The notes under the pieces: generated by a model
The model's database searches: none
What the model was told of the DNA's origin: nothing
Seen by the model: only the letters and a program-made list of their open reading frames with translations
Position numbers and translations under genes: made by a program
NCBI GenBank assembly: GCA_963782985.1
Contig: CAWALU010000009.1
Coordinates: forward strand, 1-64,000
DNA from: CAVSWT01 sp963782985
GTDB lineage: Bacteria; Bacteroidota; Ignavibacteria; Ignavibacteriales; Ignavibacteriaceae
Reading direction: 5' to 3'
Length of the DNA stretch: 64,000 bases
Part shown: positions 27,198 through 36,264 of the stretch, in pieces
Layout: each line of letters opens with the position of its first letter
Position numbering within the stretch: position 1 is the first letter of the stretch

Positions 27198-29033
27198 ATG
27201 AATCATCCAAAATATGTTAATAATAAACGACTGATTAAATGGGTTGAAGAGAATATTCAATTATGCAAGCCTGAAAATGTTCATTGGTGCGACGGTTCTG
27301 ATGAAGAATATAGCCAACTGTGTAATAAATTAGTTGAAGCGGGAACATTTATAAAACTTAACGAGGAAAAGCGCCCCAATAGTTTTGCCGCATTTTCTGA
27401 CCCAAGCGATGTGGCAAGAGTGGAAGACCGCACTTTTATTTGCAGCTTAAGAAAAATTGACGCGGGACCAACTAACAATTGGATGGCTCCCGTTGAAATG
27501 AAAAAAATTCTCAACAAACTTTTTGACGGCTGTATGCAAGGCAGAACAATGTATGTAATTCCTTTCAGTATGGGTCCACTCGGTTCGCCCATCGCCCACA
27601 TAGGAGTGGAAATAACAGACTCCCCTTACGTGGTTGTTAATATGAAAATAATGACGCGAATGGGGAAAAAAGTTTTAGATGTTTTAGGCGATAAAGATTT
27701 TATCCCATGTCTTCATTCTGTCGGCGCGCCGTTAAAGCCCGGCGAGAAAGACGTCCCCTGGCCATGCAACAAAGACAACAAATATATAGTTCATTTTCCC
27801 GAAGAAAGATCAATTGCATCTTTCGGAAGCGGCTACGGCGGCAACGCTTTGCTTGGTAAAAAATGTTTGGCGTTAAGAATTGCATCCAACATGGCGCGCG
27901 ATGAAGGATGGCTGGCGGAACACATGCTTATACTGGGAGTTCAATCTCCCCAAAAAGAAAAAACTTATGTAGCGGCTGCATTCCCAAGCGCTTGCGGTAA
28001 AACTAATTTTGCAATGCTTATTCCTCCCAAAGCTTTTGATGGCTGGAAGGTTACAACGGTAGGCGATGATATTGCGTGGTTAAAAATTAATAATGATGGA
28101 AAACTTCACGCAATAAATCCTGAGTCGGGTTATTTTGGAGTCGCGCCGGGCACTTCCGAAAAATCAAACCCCAATGCAATGGCGTCAATAAAAGCAAATT
28201 CAATTTTTACAAATGTTGCATTAACACCCGAAGGCGATGTTTGGTGGGAAGGTATGACGGACGAAACTCCCGCAAAATTAATTGATTGGCATGGCAACGA
28301 ATGGACTCCGGAAAAAGGAACAAAAGCCGCTCATCCAAACGCAAGATTCACGGCGCCTGCATATCAATGTCCATGTATTGATCCTGAATGGGAAAACCCT
28401 GACGGCGTACAAATCAGCGCATTAATTTTTGGCGGAAGAAGAAGCGATACAGTGCCGTTAGTTTATCAATCTTTCAATTGGAATTTTGGCGTATATATGG
28501 CGGCAACTATGGGCTCCGAAACAACTGCCGCTGCAGCAGGCGAAGTTGGAAAAGTTAGAAGAGACCCCATGGCAATGCTTCCCTTCTGCGGTTACAACAT
28601 GGCTGACTATTTTAATCATTGGTTAAACTTTGGAAGAAAACTTGCTGACCCGCCAAGAATTTTTGGAGTTAACTGGTTTAGAAAAGATGAGAAGGGAAAT
28701 TTTATTTGGCCCGGCTTTGGCGAAAACATGCGAGTTTTAAAATGGATTATAGATAGAGTACACGGAAGATCCTACGCTATTGAAAGTCCGCTTGGATGGA
28801 TGCCTGCATACAAAGCAATAAATTGGGAAGGTTTGGATGAGATTACGCCGGCAGTTTTTCACAAGCTGATGGCTGTGGATAGAGAAAAATGGAAAGAAGA
28901 AATATTATCTCACGAAGAATTATTTTCTAAACTCTACGATAAACTTCCAAAAGAATTTATCTTTATGAGGGAATTAATTCTGTCAAGTTTATGGCGGTCT
29001 CCTAAAAATTGGGGCTTAGCTTCAGAACGATAA
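27198..29033 (+). CDS. pckG: Phosphoenolpyruvate carboxykinase (GTP)
   Basis: At 611 residues the protein matches GTP-type PEPCK. The P-loop is in the form FPSACGKTNFAML around residue 262. Further conserved parts include VGDDIAWLK (metal/GTP region), FGGRRSDTVPLVYQSFNW and GYNMADYFNHWL. The enzyme interconverts oxaloacetate plus GTP with PEP, CO2 and GDP. At the head of a propionyl-CoA operon it can feed PEP into the C4 branch by carboxylation or draw oxaloacetate out for gluconeogenesis; sequence does not fix the direction. The CoA-transferase gene follows after 50 bases. Confidence 0.96.
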   Translation: MNHPKYVNNKRLIKWVEENIQLCKPENVHWCDGSDEEYSQLCNKLVEAGTFIKLNEEKRPNSFAAFSDPSDVARVEDRTFICSLRKIDAGPTNNWMAPVEMKKILNKLFDGCMQGRTMYVIPFSMGPLGSPIAHIGVEITDSPYVVVNMKIMTRMGKKVLDVLGDKDFIPCLHSVGAPLKPGEKDVPWPCNKDNKYIVHFPEERSIASFGSGYGGNALLGKKCLALRIASNMARDEGWLAEHMLILGVQSPQKEKTYVAAAFPSACGKTNFAMLIPPKAFDGWKVTTVGDDIAWLKINNDGKLHAINPESGYFGVAPGTSEKSNPNAMASIKANSIFTNVALTPEGDVWWEGMTDETPAKLIDWHGNEWTPEKGTKAAHPNARFTAPAYQCPCIDPEWENPDGVQISALIFGGRRSDTVPLVYQSFNWNFGVYMAATMGSETTAAAAGEVGKVRRDPMAMLPFCGYNMADYFNHWLNFGRKLADPPRIFGVNWFRKDEKGNFIWPGFGENMRVLKWIIDRVHGRSYAIESPLGWMPAYKAINWEGLDEITPAVFHKLMAVDREKWKEEILSHEELFSKLYDKLPKEFIFMRELILSSLWRSPKNWGLASER

Positions 29034-29083
29034 AATTAAATAGCAAAACTATTTTTATTTTATCTAAAAATTGAAAGGGAATT

Positions 29084-30409
29084 ATGAAATGGATAGACGC
29101 TTATAAATCAAAATTATTAAAAGTTGATGAAGCAGTTAAAGCAATAAAATCCGGGGATCGGGTTTACGTTCATCCCGGGTGCGCAACGCCGTTTAGCCTT
29201 GTAAATGCAATGTGCGAGCGCTATTTGGAATTAAATGACGTTGAAGTAGTTCACATACTTACTTTTGGCGAAACCCCTTATACGAACCCGGAAATGGAAG
29301 GCCATTTTCGCCACAACGCTTTATTCATCGGCAAGAATGTTCGCCCCGCAGTTAATGAAGGCAGAGCGGATTTCACTCCAATATTTTTACACGAAGTTCC
29401 GGGATTATTTAAACAAAATATTCTTCCGCTGGACGTTGCTTTAATCAATGTCTCCCCTCCTGATAGATATGGATTTTGCAGTTTCGGCGTTGGAATAGAA
29501 TGCACCAAAGCTGCCGCTGAAGCTGCAAAAATTGTTATAGCTCAAATTAATCCCAGCCAGCCGCGCACTCTTGGTAATTCATTCATTCATATTGATAAAA
29601 TTGATATCTGCGTTGAGCTCGATTCTCCTTTGAAAGAATTAAAAGAGAGTTACCGCGCGGTTCCCACACAAGACGAAATAAATATTAAACTGATGGCAAA
29701 AAATATTGCAAGTTTAATTGAAGACGGTTCAACTCTTCAAACAGGCATTGGAGCGGCTGCAGATGCCGTGCTTGAGTATTTAAGCGATAGAGAACATCTC
29801 GGCATTCACACTGAATTATTTTCCGACGGCGTTATTAAGCTGGTTGAAGAAGGCGTAATTACAAACGAAAGAAAATCTCTTCATCCGGGAAAAATAATTG
29901 CTTCATTTGTTCTCGGTTCAAAAAAGCTTTTTGATTTTGTTGATAATGATCCGATTATGGAATTCCATCCTTCAGATTATACAAACGATCCTTTTATAGT
30001 TTCACAAAATGATAAAATGGCTGCAATCAATTCCGCCATTCAAGTTGATCTAACGGGACAAGTTTGCGCTGATTCAATCGGCTCAAAACTTTACAGCGGC
30101 TTCGGCGGGCAATTAGATTTTATTAGGGGCGCATCTCGAAGCAAAGGCGGTAAGCCGATAATTGCGCTTCCATCAACAGCTAAAAATGGCTCCGTCTCTC
30201 GAATTGCTCCGCATCTATCATTGGGCGCAGGAGTAACAACCTCGCGAGGCGATGTTCATTATGTAGTTACAGAATACGGCGTTGCTGATCTTTATGGTAA
30301 GTCTATTCGGCAAAGATCTAAAGCTCTTATTGAAATAGCTCATCCAAAATTTCAAGAAGAACTTGATAGACATTTAACTGAAAAATATTTTAGTCGCGCT
30401 TTAGCGTAA
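29084..30409 (+). CDS. Acetyl-CoA hydrolase/CoA-transferase family protein
   Basis: The 441-residue protein has the two-part family I CoA-transferase fold. Segments such as TLQTGIGAAADAVLEYL and HTELFSDGVIKLVEEG carry the catalytic glutamate region, and GGQLDFIRGASRSKGGKPI is the glycine-rich C-terminal motif. Relatives include succinyl-CoA:acetate, propionyl-CoA:succinate and 4-hydroxybutyrate CoA-transferases. In this operon, succinate activation using propionyl- or acetyl-CoA is the most likely role, closing a succinate-to-propionate cycle. Exact substrates are inferred from context only. The mutase gene begins 16 bases later. Confidence 0.88.
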   Translation: MKWIDAYKSKLLKVDEAVKAIKSGDRVYVHPGCATPFSLVNAMCERYLELNDVEVVHILTFGETPYTNPEMEGHFRHNALFIGKNVRPAVNEGRADFTPIFLHEVPGLFKQNILPLDVALINVSPPDRYGFCSFGVGIECTKAAAEAAKIVIAQINPSQPRTLGNSFIHIDKIDICVELDSPLKELKESYRAVPTQDEINIKLMAKNIASLIEDGSTLQTGIGAAADAVLEYLSDREHLGIHTELFSDGVIKLVEEGVITNERKSLHPGKIIASFVLGSKKLFDFVDNDPIMEFHPSDYTNDPFIVSQNDKMAAINSAIQVDLTGQVCADSIGSKLYSGFGGQLDFIRGASRSKGGKPIIALPSTAKNGSVSRIAPHLSLGAGVTTSRGDVHYVVTEYGVADLYGKSIRQRSKALIEIAHPKFQEELDRHLTEKYFSRALA

Positions 30410-30425
30410 AGCATTAGGAGCAAAA

Positions 30426-32117
30426 ATGAAATCTGAAGAAAAAACTCAAACTGAACATGATAATGTTAAAAGCAAAAATGATAACTGGAAAGAAAATGTT
30501 TACAAAAAATCTTTAGCAAAATCTCCCGAACGACAAAAGGAATTCTCCACAATTTCTTTCACCCCGGTCAATCCTTTATATACGCCTTTTGATTTAGAAC
30601 ATAATTCTTTTAATGATAAAATTGGATACCCCGGAATTTATCCATTTACAAGAGGCATTCAGCCCACAATGTACCGCGGAAGATTTTGGACCATGCGGCA
30701 GTACGCTGGATTTGGAACCGCCAAAGAATCCAACGAAAGATATAGATATTTATTAGCGCAGGGGCAATCTGGTTTATCAGTTGCATTCGATCTGCCGACC
30801 CAAATTGGATATGACAGCGATGATCCGATGGCTTACGGCGAGGTTGGAAAAGTCGGCGTTGCAATTGATACTTTAGCTGATATGGAAATTTTGTTTGATA
30901 ATATTCCGCTCGACAAAGTTTCAACTTCAATGACGATTAATGCTCCAGCTTCAGTTTTGCTTTCACTGTACATGGCAGTCGCAGAAAAGCAAGGAGTTTC
31001 TAAAGACAAAATAAGCGGCACAATTCAGAACGATATTTTAAAAGAATACATTGCCCGCGGTACTTACATTTATCCGCCAAAACCTTCCATGCGTTTGATA
31101 ACTAATATATTTGAATACTGCGCAAAAGAAGTTCCCAAATGGAATACTATTTCAATTTCAGGTTATCATATTCGCGAAGCTGGTTCCACAGCGGCGCAGG
31201 AAGTTGGATTCACTCTTGCCGATGGAATTGCGTATGTAGAAGCCGCTATTAAAGCAGGTTTAAATGTTGATGATTTTGCAAAAAGATTATCATTCTTTTT
31301 TAACGCGCATAATGATTTGTTTGAAGAAGTTGCAAAGTACAGAGCGGCGCGCCGTCTTTGGGCTAAAATTATGAAAGAAAGATTTGGAGCAAAAGATCAG
31401 AAATCAATGATGCTTCGTTTTCATTCGCAAACCGCCGGCTCAACTTTAACCGCGCAGCAGGTTGATAACAATATTGTACGCGTAACAATTCAAGCCCTCG
31501 CAGCGGCGCTTGGCGGAACTCAAAGTCTGCACACCAATTCGCGCGATGAAGCGCTGGCTTTGCCCACTGAAGATTCCGTTATGGTGGCTTTGCGCACACA
31601 GCAGATTATCGCGCATGAAAGCGGTATTACAAATACTGTAGATCCGCTAGCAGGTTCATATTATGTAGAATCAATGACGGATCAAATTGAAAAAGAAGCT
31701 GAAGAATATATTTCTAAAATTGATTCGCTCGGCGGTATGATTGAAGCAATTGAAATGGGTTATGTTCAATCGCAAATTCAGGAAGCCGCTTATAAATTTG
31801 AAAAAGAATTTGAAGCAGGCGAAAGAATTGTTGTAGGCGTAAATAAATTCAAAGTAAAAGAAGAAGAGCATAAAGATTTATTAAGAATTGATATGAAGGT
31901 GCAAGAAGAGCAAATTAAATTTTTAAATAAAGTAAAAGCTGAACGTAATAATAGTTTAGTTGATGAAAAATTATCCGCTTTAAAAAACGCGGCTCAAGCT
32001 GATGATAATTTAATGCCGTTTATATTGGATGCCGTAAGAGTTTATGCAAGCGTGGGAGAGATTTGTAATACTATGCGGGTAGTTTTTGGCGAGTATAAAG
32101 AACATGTGACCATCTAA
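30426..32117 (+). CDS. Methylmalonyl-CoA mutase, large (catalytic) subunit without B12 domain
   Basis: The 563-residue protein has the mutase TIM-barrel signatures PTMYRGRFWTMRQYAGFGT and SVAFDLPTQIGYDSDDP. The arginine in IARGTYIYPP fits methylmalonyl-CoA rather than isobutyryl-CoA mutases. It ends soon after EICNTMRVVFGEY, so the C-terminal B12-binding domain (DxHxxG) is absent. Such proteins work with a separate small subunit of roughly 130-140 residues, which is not in this window. It interconverts succinyl-CoA and (R)-methylmalonyl-CoA. An N-terminal extension of about 30 residues is charged and low in conservation. Confidence 0.93.
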   Translation: MKSEEKTQTEHDNVKSKNDNWKENVYKKSLAKSPERQKEFSTISFTPVNPLYTPFDLEHNSFNDKIGYPGIYPFTRGIQPTMYRGRFWTMRQYAGFGTAKESNERYRYLLAQGQSGLSVAFDLPTQIGYDSDDPMAYGEVGKVGVAIDTLADMEILFDNIPLDKVSTSMTINAPASVLLSLYMAVAEKQGVSKDKISGTIQNDILKEYIARGTYIYPPKPSMRLITNIFEYCAKEVPKWNTISISGYHIREAGSTAAQEVGFTLADGIAYVEAAIKAGLNVDDFAKRLSFFFNAHNDLFEEVAKYRAARRLWAKIMKERFGAKDQKSMMLRFHSQTAGSTLTAQQVDNNIVRVTIQALAAALGGTQSLHTNSRDEALALPTEDSVMVALRTQQIIAHESGITNTVDPLAGSYYVESMTDQIEKEAEEYISKIDSLGGMIEAIEMGYVQSQIQEAAYKFEKEFEAGERIVVGVNKFKVKEEEHKDLLRIDMKVQEEQIKFLNKVKAERNNSLVDEKLSALKNAAQADDNLMPFILDAVRVYASVGEICNTMRVVFGEYKEHVTI

Positions 32118-32160
32118 CTAAAATGTTTTTTCAAAAAAATAACAATTAAGAAAAAATAAA

Positions 32161-32562
32161 ATGAATATTTCACACATAGAACATATTGGTATAGCGGTTA
32201 ATAATCTTGAAGAATCAATTAAATATTATGAAGAAATTTTAGGCTTAAAATGTTACAACATTGAAGAAGTAAAAGATCAAAAAGTCAAAACAGCTTTCTT
32301 CAAAATCGGAGAAACGAAAATTGAGCTTTTAGAATCAACGGACGCTGAAGGTCCCGTTGGAAAATTTATAGAAAAAAAAGGGGAAGGCGTTCATCATATA
32401 GCTTTTGCAGTAAGCGGTTTGCAAAATCAATTAGATGAAGCAAAAGAAAAGGGCGTTCAATTAATAGATGAGAAACCGCGCAAAGGCGCAGAAGGTTTGC
32501 AGATTGCTTTTTTGCATCCCAAGTATACGCATGGGGTTTTAACCGAACTCTGCGAAGGTTAA
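32161..32562 (+). CDS. mce: Methylmalonyl-CoA epimerase
   Basis: The 133-residue protein is a glyoxalase-fold enzyme with HIEHIGIAVNNLEESIKYY at the start, a metal-binding glutamate in KIELLES, and GEGVHHIAFAV as the second metal site. It converts (R)- to (S)-methylmalonyl-CoA, linking the mutase to the decarboxylase. It sits between those two genes, 43 bases after the mutase. Length and order match known propionate pathway loci. Confidence 0.95.
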   Translation: MNISHIEHIGIAVNNLEESIKYYEEILGLKCYNIEEVKDQKVKTAFFKIGETKIELLESTDAEGPVGKFIEKKGEGVHHIAFAVSGLQNQLDEAKEKGVQLIDEKPRKGAEGLQIAFLHPKYTHGVLTELCEG

Positions 32563-32616
32563 ACTTCAAAACTTATTTCAACATCATTTTTATAAAAAAT
32601 ATTTAGCGAGAATAAC

Positions 32617-34176
32617 ATGGCTATGTCATCAAAAATAAAAGAGCTAATGGATCTCCGCAACCAGGCTAAACTTGGCGGCGGTGAAAAACGAATTGACGCT
32701 CAACATAAAAAAGGAAAATACACGGCGCGCGAAAGAATTAGTATGCTGCTTGACGAAGGAAGCTTTGAAGAGTTTGATATGTTTGTTTCGCACCGCAGCA
32801 TTGATTTCGGCTTGGATAAACAAGCATATCTTTCCGACGGAGTAGTTACCGGTTACGGAACTATTGACGGAAGATTGGTTTATATTTTTTCACAAGACTT
32901 TACGGTTTTTGGCGGATCGCTTTCAGAAATGTACGCTCAAAAAATTTGTAAAGTTATGGATAAAGCAATGAAGGTGGGCGCGCCTGTTATTGGTATAAAC
33001 GACAGCGGCGGCGCAAGAATTCAAGAAGGCGTTAAAAGTCTTGGCGGCTACGCCGATATTTTTCAACGCAACATTTTAGCTTCGGGAGTGATTCCGCAAA
33101 TCTCCGCAGTGTTTGGTCCTTGCGCTGGCGGCGCGGTTTATTCCCCCGCCCTTACTGATTTTACAATTATGTCAAAAGATACAAGTTATATGTTTGTTAC
33201 CGGACCTAAAGTTGTAAAAACTGTAACGGGCGAAGAAGTTACTGACGAAGAGCTTGGCGGCGCTTCAATTCATTCTACAAAATCAGGCGTAACGCATTTT
33301 GTTTCAGAAAATGAAGAAGAAGGAATTTTAATAATAAGAAAATTAATTAGCTACCTTCCGCAAAATAATTTAGAAGACCCGCCCATTACACAATGCGATG
33401 ATCCGATTGACAGGCTGGAAGATTCTCTTAACGAATTAATCCCTGAAAATCCTAATAAACCGTACAACGTAAAAGACGTAATTGATTTGATAGTTGACTA
33501 TCATGAATTTCTTGAAGTTCAAAGGAATTATGCCCCAAACATCGTTACAGGGTTTGCAAAATTTAATGGAACGCCTGTGGGCATTGTTGCTAATCAACCA
33601 AATTATTTAGCGGGAGTTTTAGATATAAACGCTTCGCGCAAGGCTGCAAGATTTGTAAGATTTTGCGATGCCTTTAATATTCCCATTGTTACTTTAGTTG
33701 ATGTTCCGGGTTTCTTGCCGGGAACAGCTCAAGAGTACGGAGGCATTATAACTCACGGCGCGAAACTTTTGTTTGCATACGGCGAAGCCACCGTTCCAAA
33801 AATTACTGTTATACTCCGTAAGGCTTATGGCGGAGCTTATGATGTTATGAGTTCAAAGCATTTGCGCGGAGATATTAATTACGCCTGGCCCGGGGCGGAA
33901 ATTGCGGTGATGGGACCTAAAGGCGCAATAGAAATATTGCACAGCAGAGAACTTCAAATAATTGACGACGTGAACGAGCGTATTGAATTTTTAAAACAAA
34001 AAGAAGATGAATACCGCAGAAAATTTGCAACCCCGTATGTAGCGGCAAAGTATGGATACATTGACGATGTAATTGAGCCGCGTAATACCAGGTTTAGAAT
34101 CATAAGGGCGCTGCAAATGTTGGCGACAAAAAAAGATTCCAATCCTCCTAAAAAACATTCTAACATTCCATTATAA
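32617..34176 (+). CDS. mmdA: Methylmalonyl-CoA decarboxylase alpha subunit (carboxyltransferase)
   Basis: The 519-residue carboxyltransferase has the N-terminal GGGEKRIDAQHKKGKYTARE segment, the oxyanion-hole motif GINDSGGARIQEGV, and C-terminal LVDVPGFLPGTAQEYGGII and ILRKAYGGAYDVMSSK. Sequence alone cannot separate it from propionyl-CoA carboxylase beta. The adjacent OadG-like, biotin carrier and OadB-like genes, with no biotin carboxylase, favour the sodium-pumping decarboxylase. It transfers the carboxyl group of (S)-methylmalonyl-CoA to biotin, releasing propionyl-CoA. Confidence 0.92.
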   Translation: MAMSSKIKELMDLRNQAKLGGGEKRIDAQHKKGKYTARERISMLLDEGSFEEFDMFVSHRSIDFGLDKQAYLSDGVVTGYGTIDGRLVYIFSQDFTVFGGSLSEMYAQKICKVMDKAMKVGAPVIGINDSGGARIQEGVKSLGGYADIFQRNILASGVIPQISAVFGPCAGGAVYSPALTDFTIMSKDTSYMFVTGPKVVKTVTGEEVTDEELGGASIHSTKSGVTHFVSENEEEGILIIRKLISYLPQNNLEDPPITQCDDPIDRLEDSLNELIPENPNKPYNVKDVIDLIVDYHEFLEVQRNYAPNIVTGFAKFNGTPVGIVANQPNYLAGVLDINASRKAARFVRFCDAFNIPIVTLVDVPGFLPGTAQEYGGIITHGAKLLFAYGEATVPKITVILRKAYGGAYDVMSSKHLRGDINYAWPGAEIAVMGPKGAIEILHSRELQIIDDVNERIEFLKQKEDEYRRKFATPYVAAKYGYIDDVIEPRNTRFRIIRALQMLATKKDSNPPKKHSNIPL

Positions 34177-34187
34177 AAGGAGGAAAT

Positions 34188-34634
34188 ATGCTGCCGCAAA
34201 ATGTTGTCAACCCAGATTCAATAAAAGCAATTCAGGATTCATTAAAGCAATTAAATGATTCTCAATCATTAAAAAATATCACATTCGATTTTTCAAAAAT
34301 AATTAGCGGCGATGGAATATTAATTTCTGTCGCTGGATACGTTGTTGTTTTCATTGCTCTCCTATTGCTCTATTTAATTTTTTCAAATCTTACTAAAGCG
34401 CTTCAACTTAGATTAAGAAAAAGATTAAAATCTGAAGGGCATAAAGTAGAGTCAGAAGAAAAAGAGTTATCCGTTTCCGGTGAAATTAATGCCGCAATTT
34501 CTATGGCTCTTTATCTTCATTTTGAAGAGGCTCATGATATTGAAAATACAGTTTTAACAATTACTAAAGTTCAAAAAGCATATTCACCGTGGAGTTCAAA
34601 AATATACGGGCTGCGTGAATTTCCTAAGAAATAA
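34188..34634 (+). CDS. Sodium-pump decarboxylase gamma/delta subunit (OadG family)
   Basis: The 148-residue protein has one membrane helix (VAGYVVVFIALLLLYLIFSN, about residues 45-64). A cytoplasmic tail with INAAISMALYLHFEEAHD and PWSSKIYGLRE is typical of OadG/MmdD-type assembly subunits in this lineage. A strong ribosome-binding site (AAAGGAGGAA) precedes the ATG. It anchors the soluble carboxyltransferase to the membrane subunit. It lies 11 bases after the carboxyltransferase gene. Confidence 0.88.
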   Translation: MLPQNVVNPDSIKAIQDSLKQLNDSQSLKNITFDFSKIISGDGILISVAGYVVVFIALLLLYLIFSNLTKALQLRLRKRLKSEGHKVESEEKELSVSGEINAAISMALYLHFEEAHDIENTVLTITKVQKAYSPWSSKIYGLREFPKK

Positions 34635-34652
34635 AAATTGGAATAATTAATT

Positions 34653-35093
34653 ATGAAAAAATATAAATTTAAAATTCATGGAAACGACTACCAAGTCGAA
34701 ATTCTTAATCTCGAAGACAACATAGCTGAAATAGATGTGAACGGCTCTACTTACACTGTAGAACTTCTGAAAGAAATAAAGACGGCTAAAACTCCGAAGT
34801 TAGTGCGTCAGCAAATAGTCCCATCCACAGAGGCAAACATTGCGAAGACGAGTAAGCCGTCAGACAAAAAAGGCGTGGGTACAATTAAAGCTCCGCTGCC
34901 TGGAACAATTTTGGAAATTAAAGTTGCAGTTGGCGATAAAGTTAAAATGGGCGACAGGCTTTTAATTATGGAAGCTATGAAAATGGAAAATAATATTAAT
35001 GCTGACAAAGAAGGAAAAATTTCCGCAGTTAAATTTAAAGTCGGCGATTCGGTTTTGGAAGGCGATGTGCTTGTAGAAATTGAGGCTGTATAA
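34653..35093 (+). CDS. mmdC: Biotin carboxyl carrier subunit
   Basis: The 146-residue protein ends in a biotinyl domain with the motif LLIMEAMKMENNI; the biotinylated lysine is about residue 110. An N-terminal beta-rich region and a linker (residues about 44-75, rich in K, T and S rather than the Ala/Pro linkers common in this subunit) precede it. It shuttles the carboxyl group from the transferase to the membrane decarboxylase. Its stop codon overlaps the start of the next gene by one base. Confidence 0.93.
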   Translation: MKKYKFKIHGNDYQVEILNLEDNIAEIDVNGSTYTVELLKEIKTAKTPKLVRQQIVPSTEANIAKTSKPSDKKGVGTIKAPLPGTILEIKVAVGDKVKMGDRLLIMEAMKMENNINADKEGKISAVKFKVGDSVLEGDVLVEIEAV

Positions 35094-36238
35094 TGGAAGG
35101 GCTAAAACAATTTATTGAATTCACCGGTTTTGCCAACGTAACAATTGGTCATCTTATAATGCTTTCCGTAGGATTAATATTTATTTATCTCGCGATTAAA
35201 AAAGAATATGAGCCTCTTCTTCTTGTTCCAATTGGCTTTGGAATTTTGATAGGCAATATTCCATTTATTGAAAATATTGGTTTGCAAATCGGTATTTATG
35301 AAAATGGCAGCGTGCTAAATTATCTTTATTACGGAGTGTTAAAAGGAATCTATCCGCCTTTAATTTTTTTAGGAATTGGAGCGATGACTGATTTTTCGGC
35401 TTTGCTTTCTAATCCAAAATTAATGTTGCTTGGCGCCGCCGCTCAAGTTGGAATATTTGTTACTTTTATTGGCGCGCTCGCGCTGGGATTTACGCAGCAG
35501 CAGGCAGCGTCAATAGGCATTATTGGCGGGGCGGATGGACCGACGGCAATTTTTCTTTCTTCTAAATTAGCGCCTGAATTAATTGGTCCGATAGCAATTG
35601 CCGCATATTCTTATATGGCGCTTGTGCCTGTAATTCAGCCGCCAATAATGATGTGGCTGACTAACGATAAAGAAAGAAAAATAAGAATGAAACCGCCGCG
35701 TTCGGTTTCAAAATTAGAAAAAATTTCTTTCCCAATTGTAGGATTAATTTTAACAACTTTTATTTCTCCGGGCGCTTTGCCTTTATTGGGAATGTTGTTC
35801 TTCGGAAATCTTTTAAAAGAATCCGGCGTAACAAAAAGATTAAGCGATACGGCAAAAAATTCTTTAATTGATATTGTAACTATTTTATTGGGATTAACTG
35901 TTGGCGCATCTACGCAAGCCACTGTTTTCCTTACTCCGCAATCATTATTAATTTTTGTGCTGGGCGCTTTTTCATTTGGCGTTGCAACCGCAGGCGGAAT
36001 TTTATTTGCTAAGTTTATGAATTTGTTTTTAAAGGAAGGCGATAAAATTAATCCTCTGATAGGCTCTGCGGGAGTTTCTGCCGTGCCGGATAGCGCCAGA
36101 GTTTCTCAGATGCTTGGTATAAAAGCCGACCCAACAAATTATTTATTGATGCATGCCATGGCGCCAAATGTTGCCGGGGTTATTGGATCTGCTGTGGCGG
36201 CGGGTATTTTAATGGGATTTTTAATGCACCTGTTATAA
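35093..36238 (+). CDS. mmdB: Sodium-translocating decarboxylase beta subunit
   Basis: The 381-residue protein is strongly hydrophobic with around nine or more membrane segments. It carries the family motifs IIGGADGPTAIFLSSKLAP, with the functionally important aspartate, and GSAGVSAVPDSARVSQMLG. It decarboxylates carboxybiotin and exports Na+, so that methylmalonyl-CoA decarboxylation is stored as an ion gradient. It is the last gene of the operon, converging on a cation efflux gene 26 bases away. No terminator hairpin is obvious in that gap. Confidence 0.95.
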   Translation: MEGLKQFIEFTGFANVTIGHLIMLSVGLIFIYLAIKKEYEPLLLVPIGFGILIGNIPFIENIGLQIGIYENGSVLNYLYYGVLKGIYPPLIFLGIGAMTDFSALLSNPKLMLLGAAAQVGIFVTFIGALALGFTQQQAASIGIIGGADGPTAIFLSSKLAPELIGPIAIAAYSYMALVPVIQPPIMMWLTNDKERKIRMKPPRSVSKLEKISFPIVGLILTTFISPGALPLLGMLFFGNLLKESGVTKRLSDTAKNSLIDIVTILLGLTVGASTQATVFLTPQSLLIFVLGAFSFGVATAGGILFAKFMNLFLKEGDKINPLIGSAGVSAVPDSARVSQMLGIKADPTNYLLMHAMAPNVAGVIGSAVAAGILMGFLMHLL

Positions 36239-36264
36239 TTTTTTTTGAAATAAAAAATTTAATT

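Noticed and set aside
32617..36238. Propionyl-CoA carboxylase operon
   Set aside because: No biotin carboxylase gene is present, whereas OadG- and OadB-type membrane subunits are, so a sodium-pumping decarboxylase fits better.
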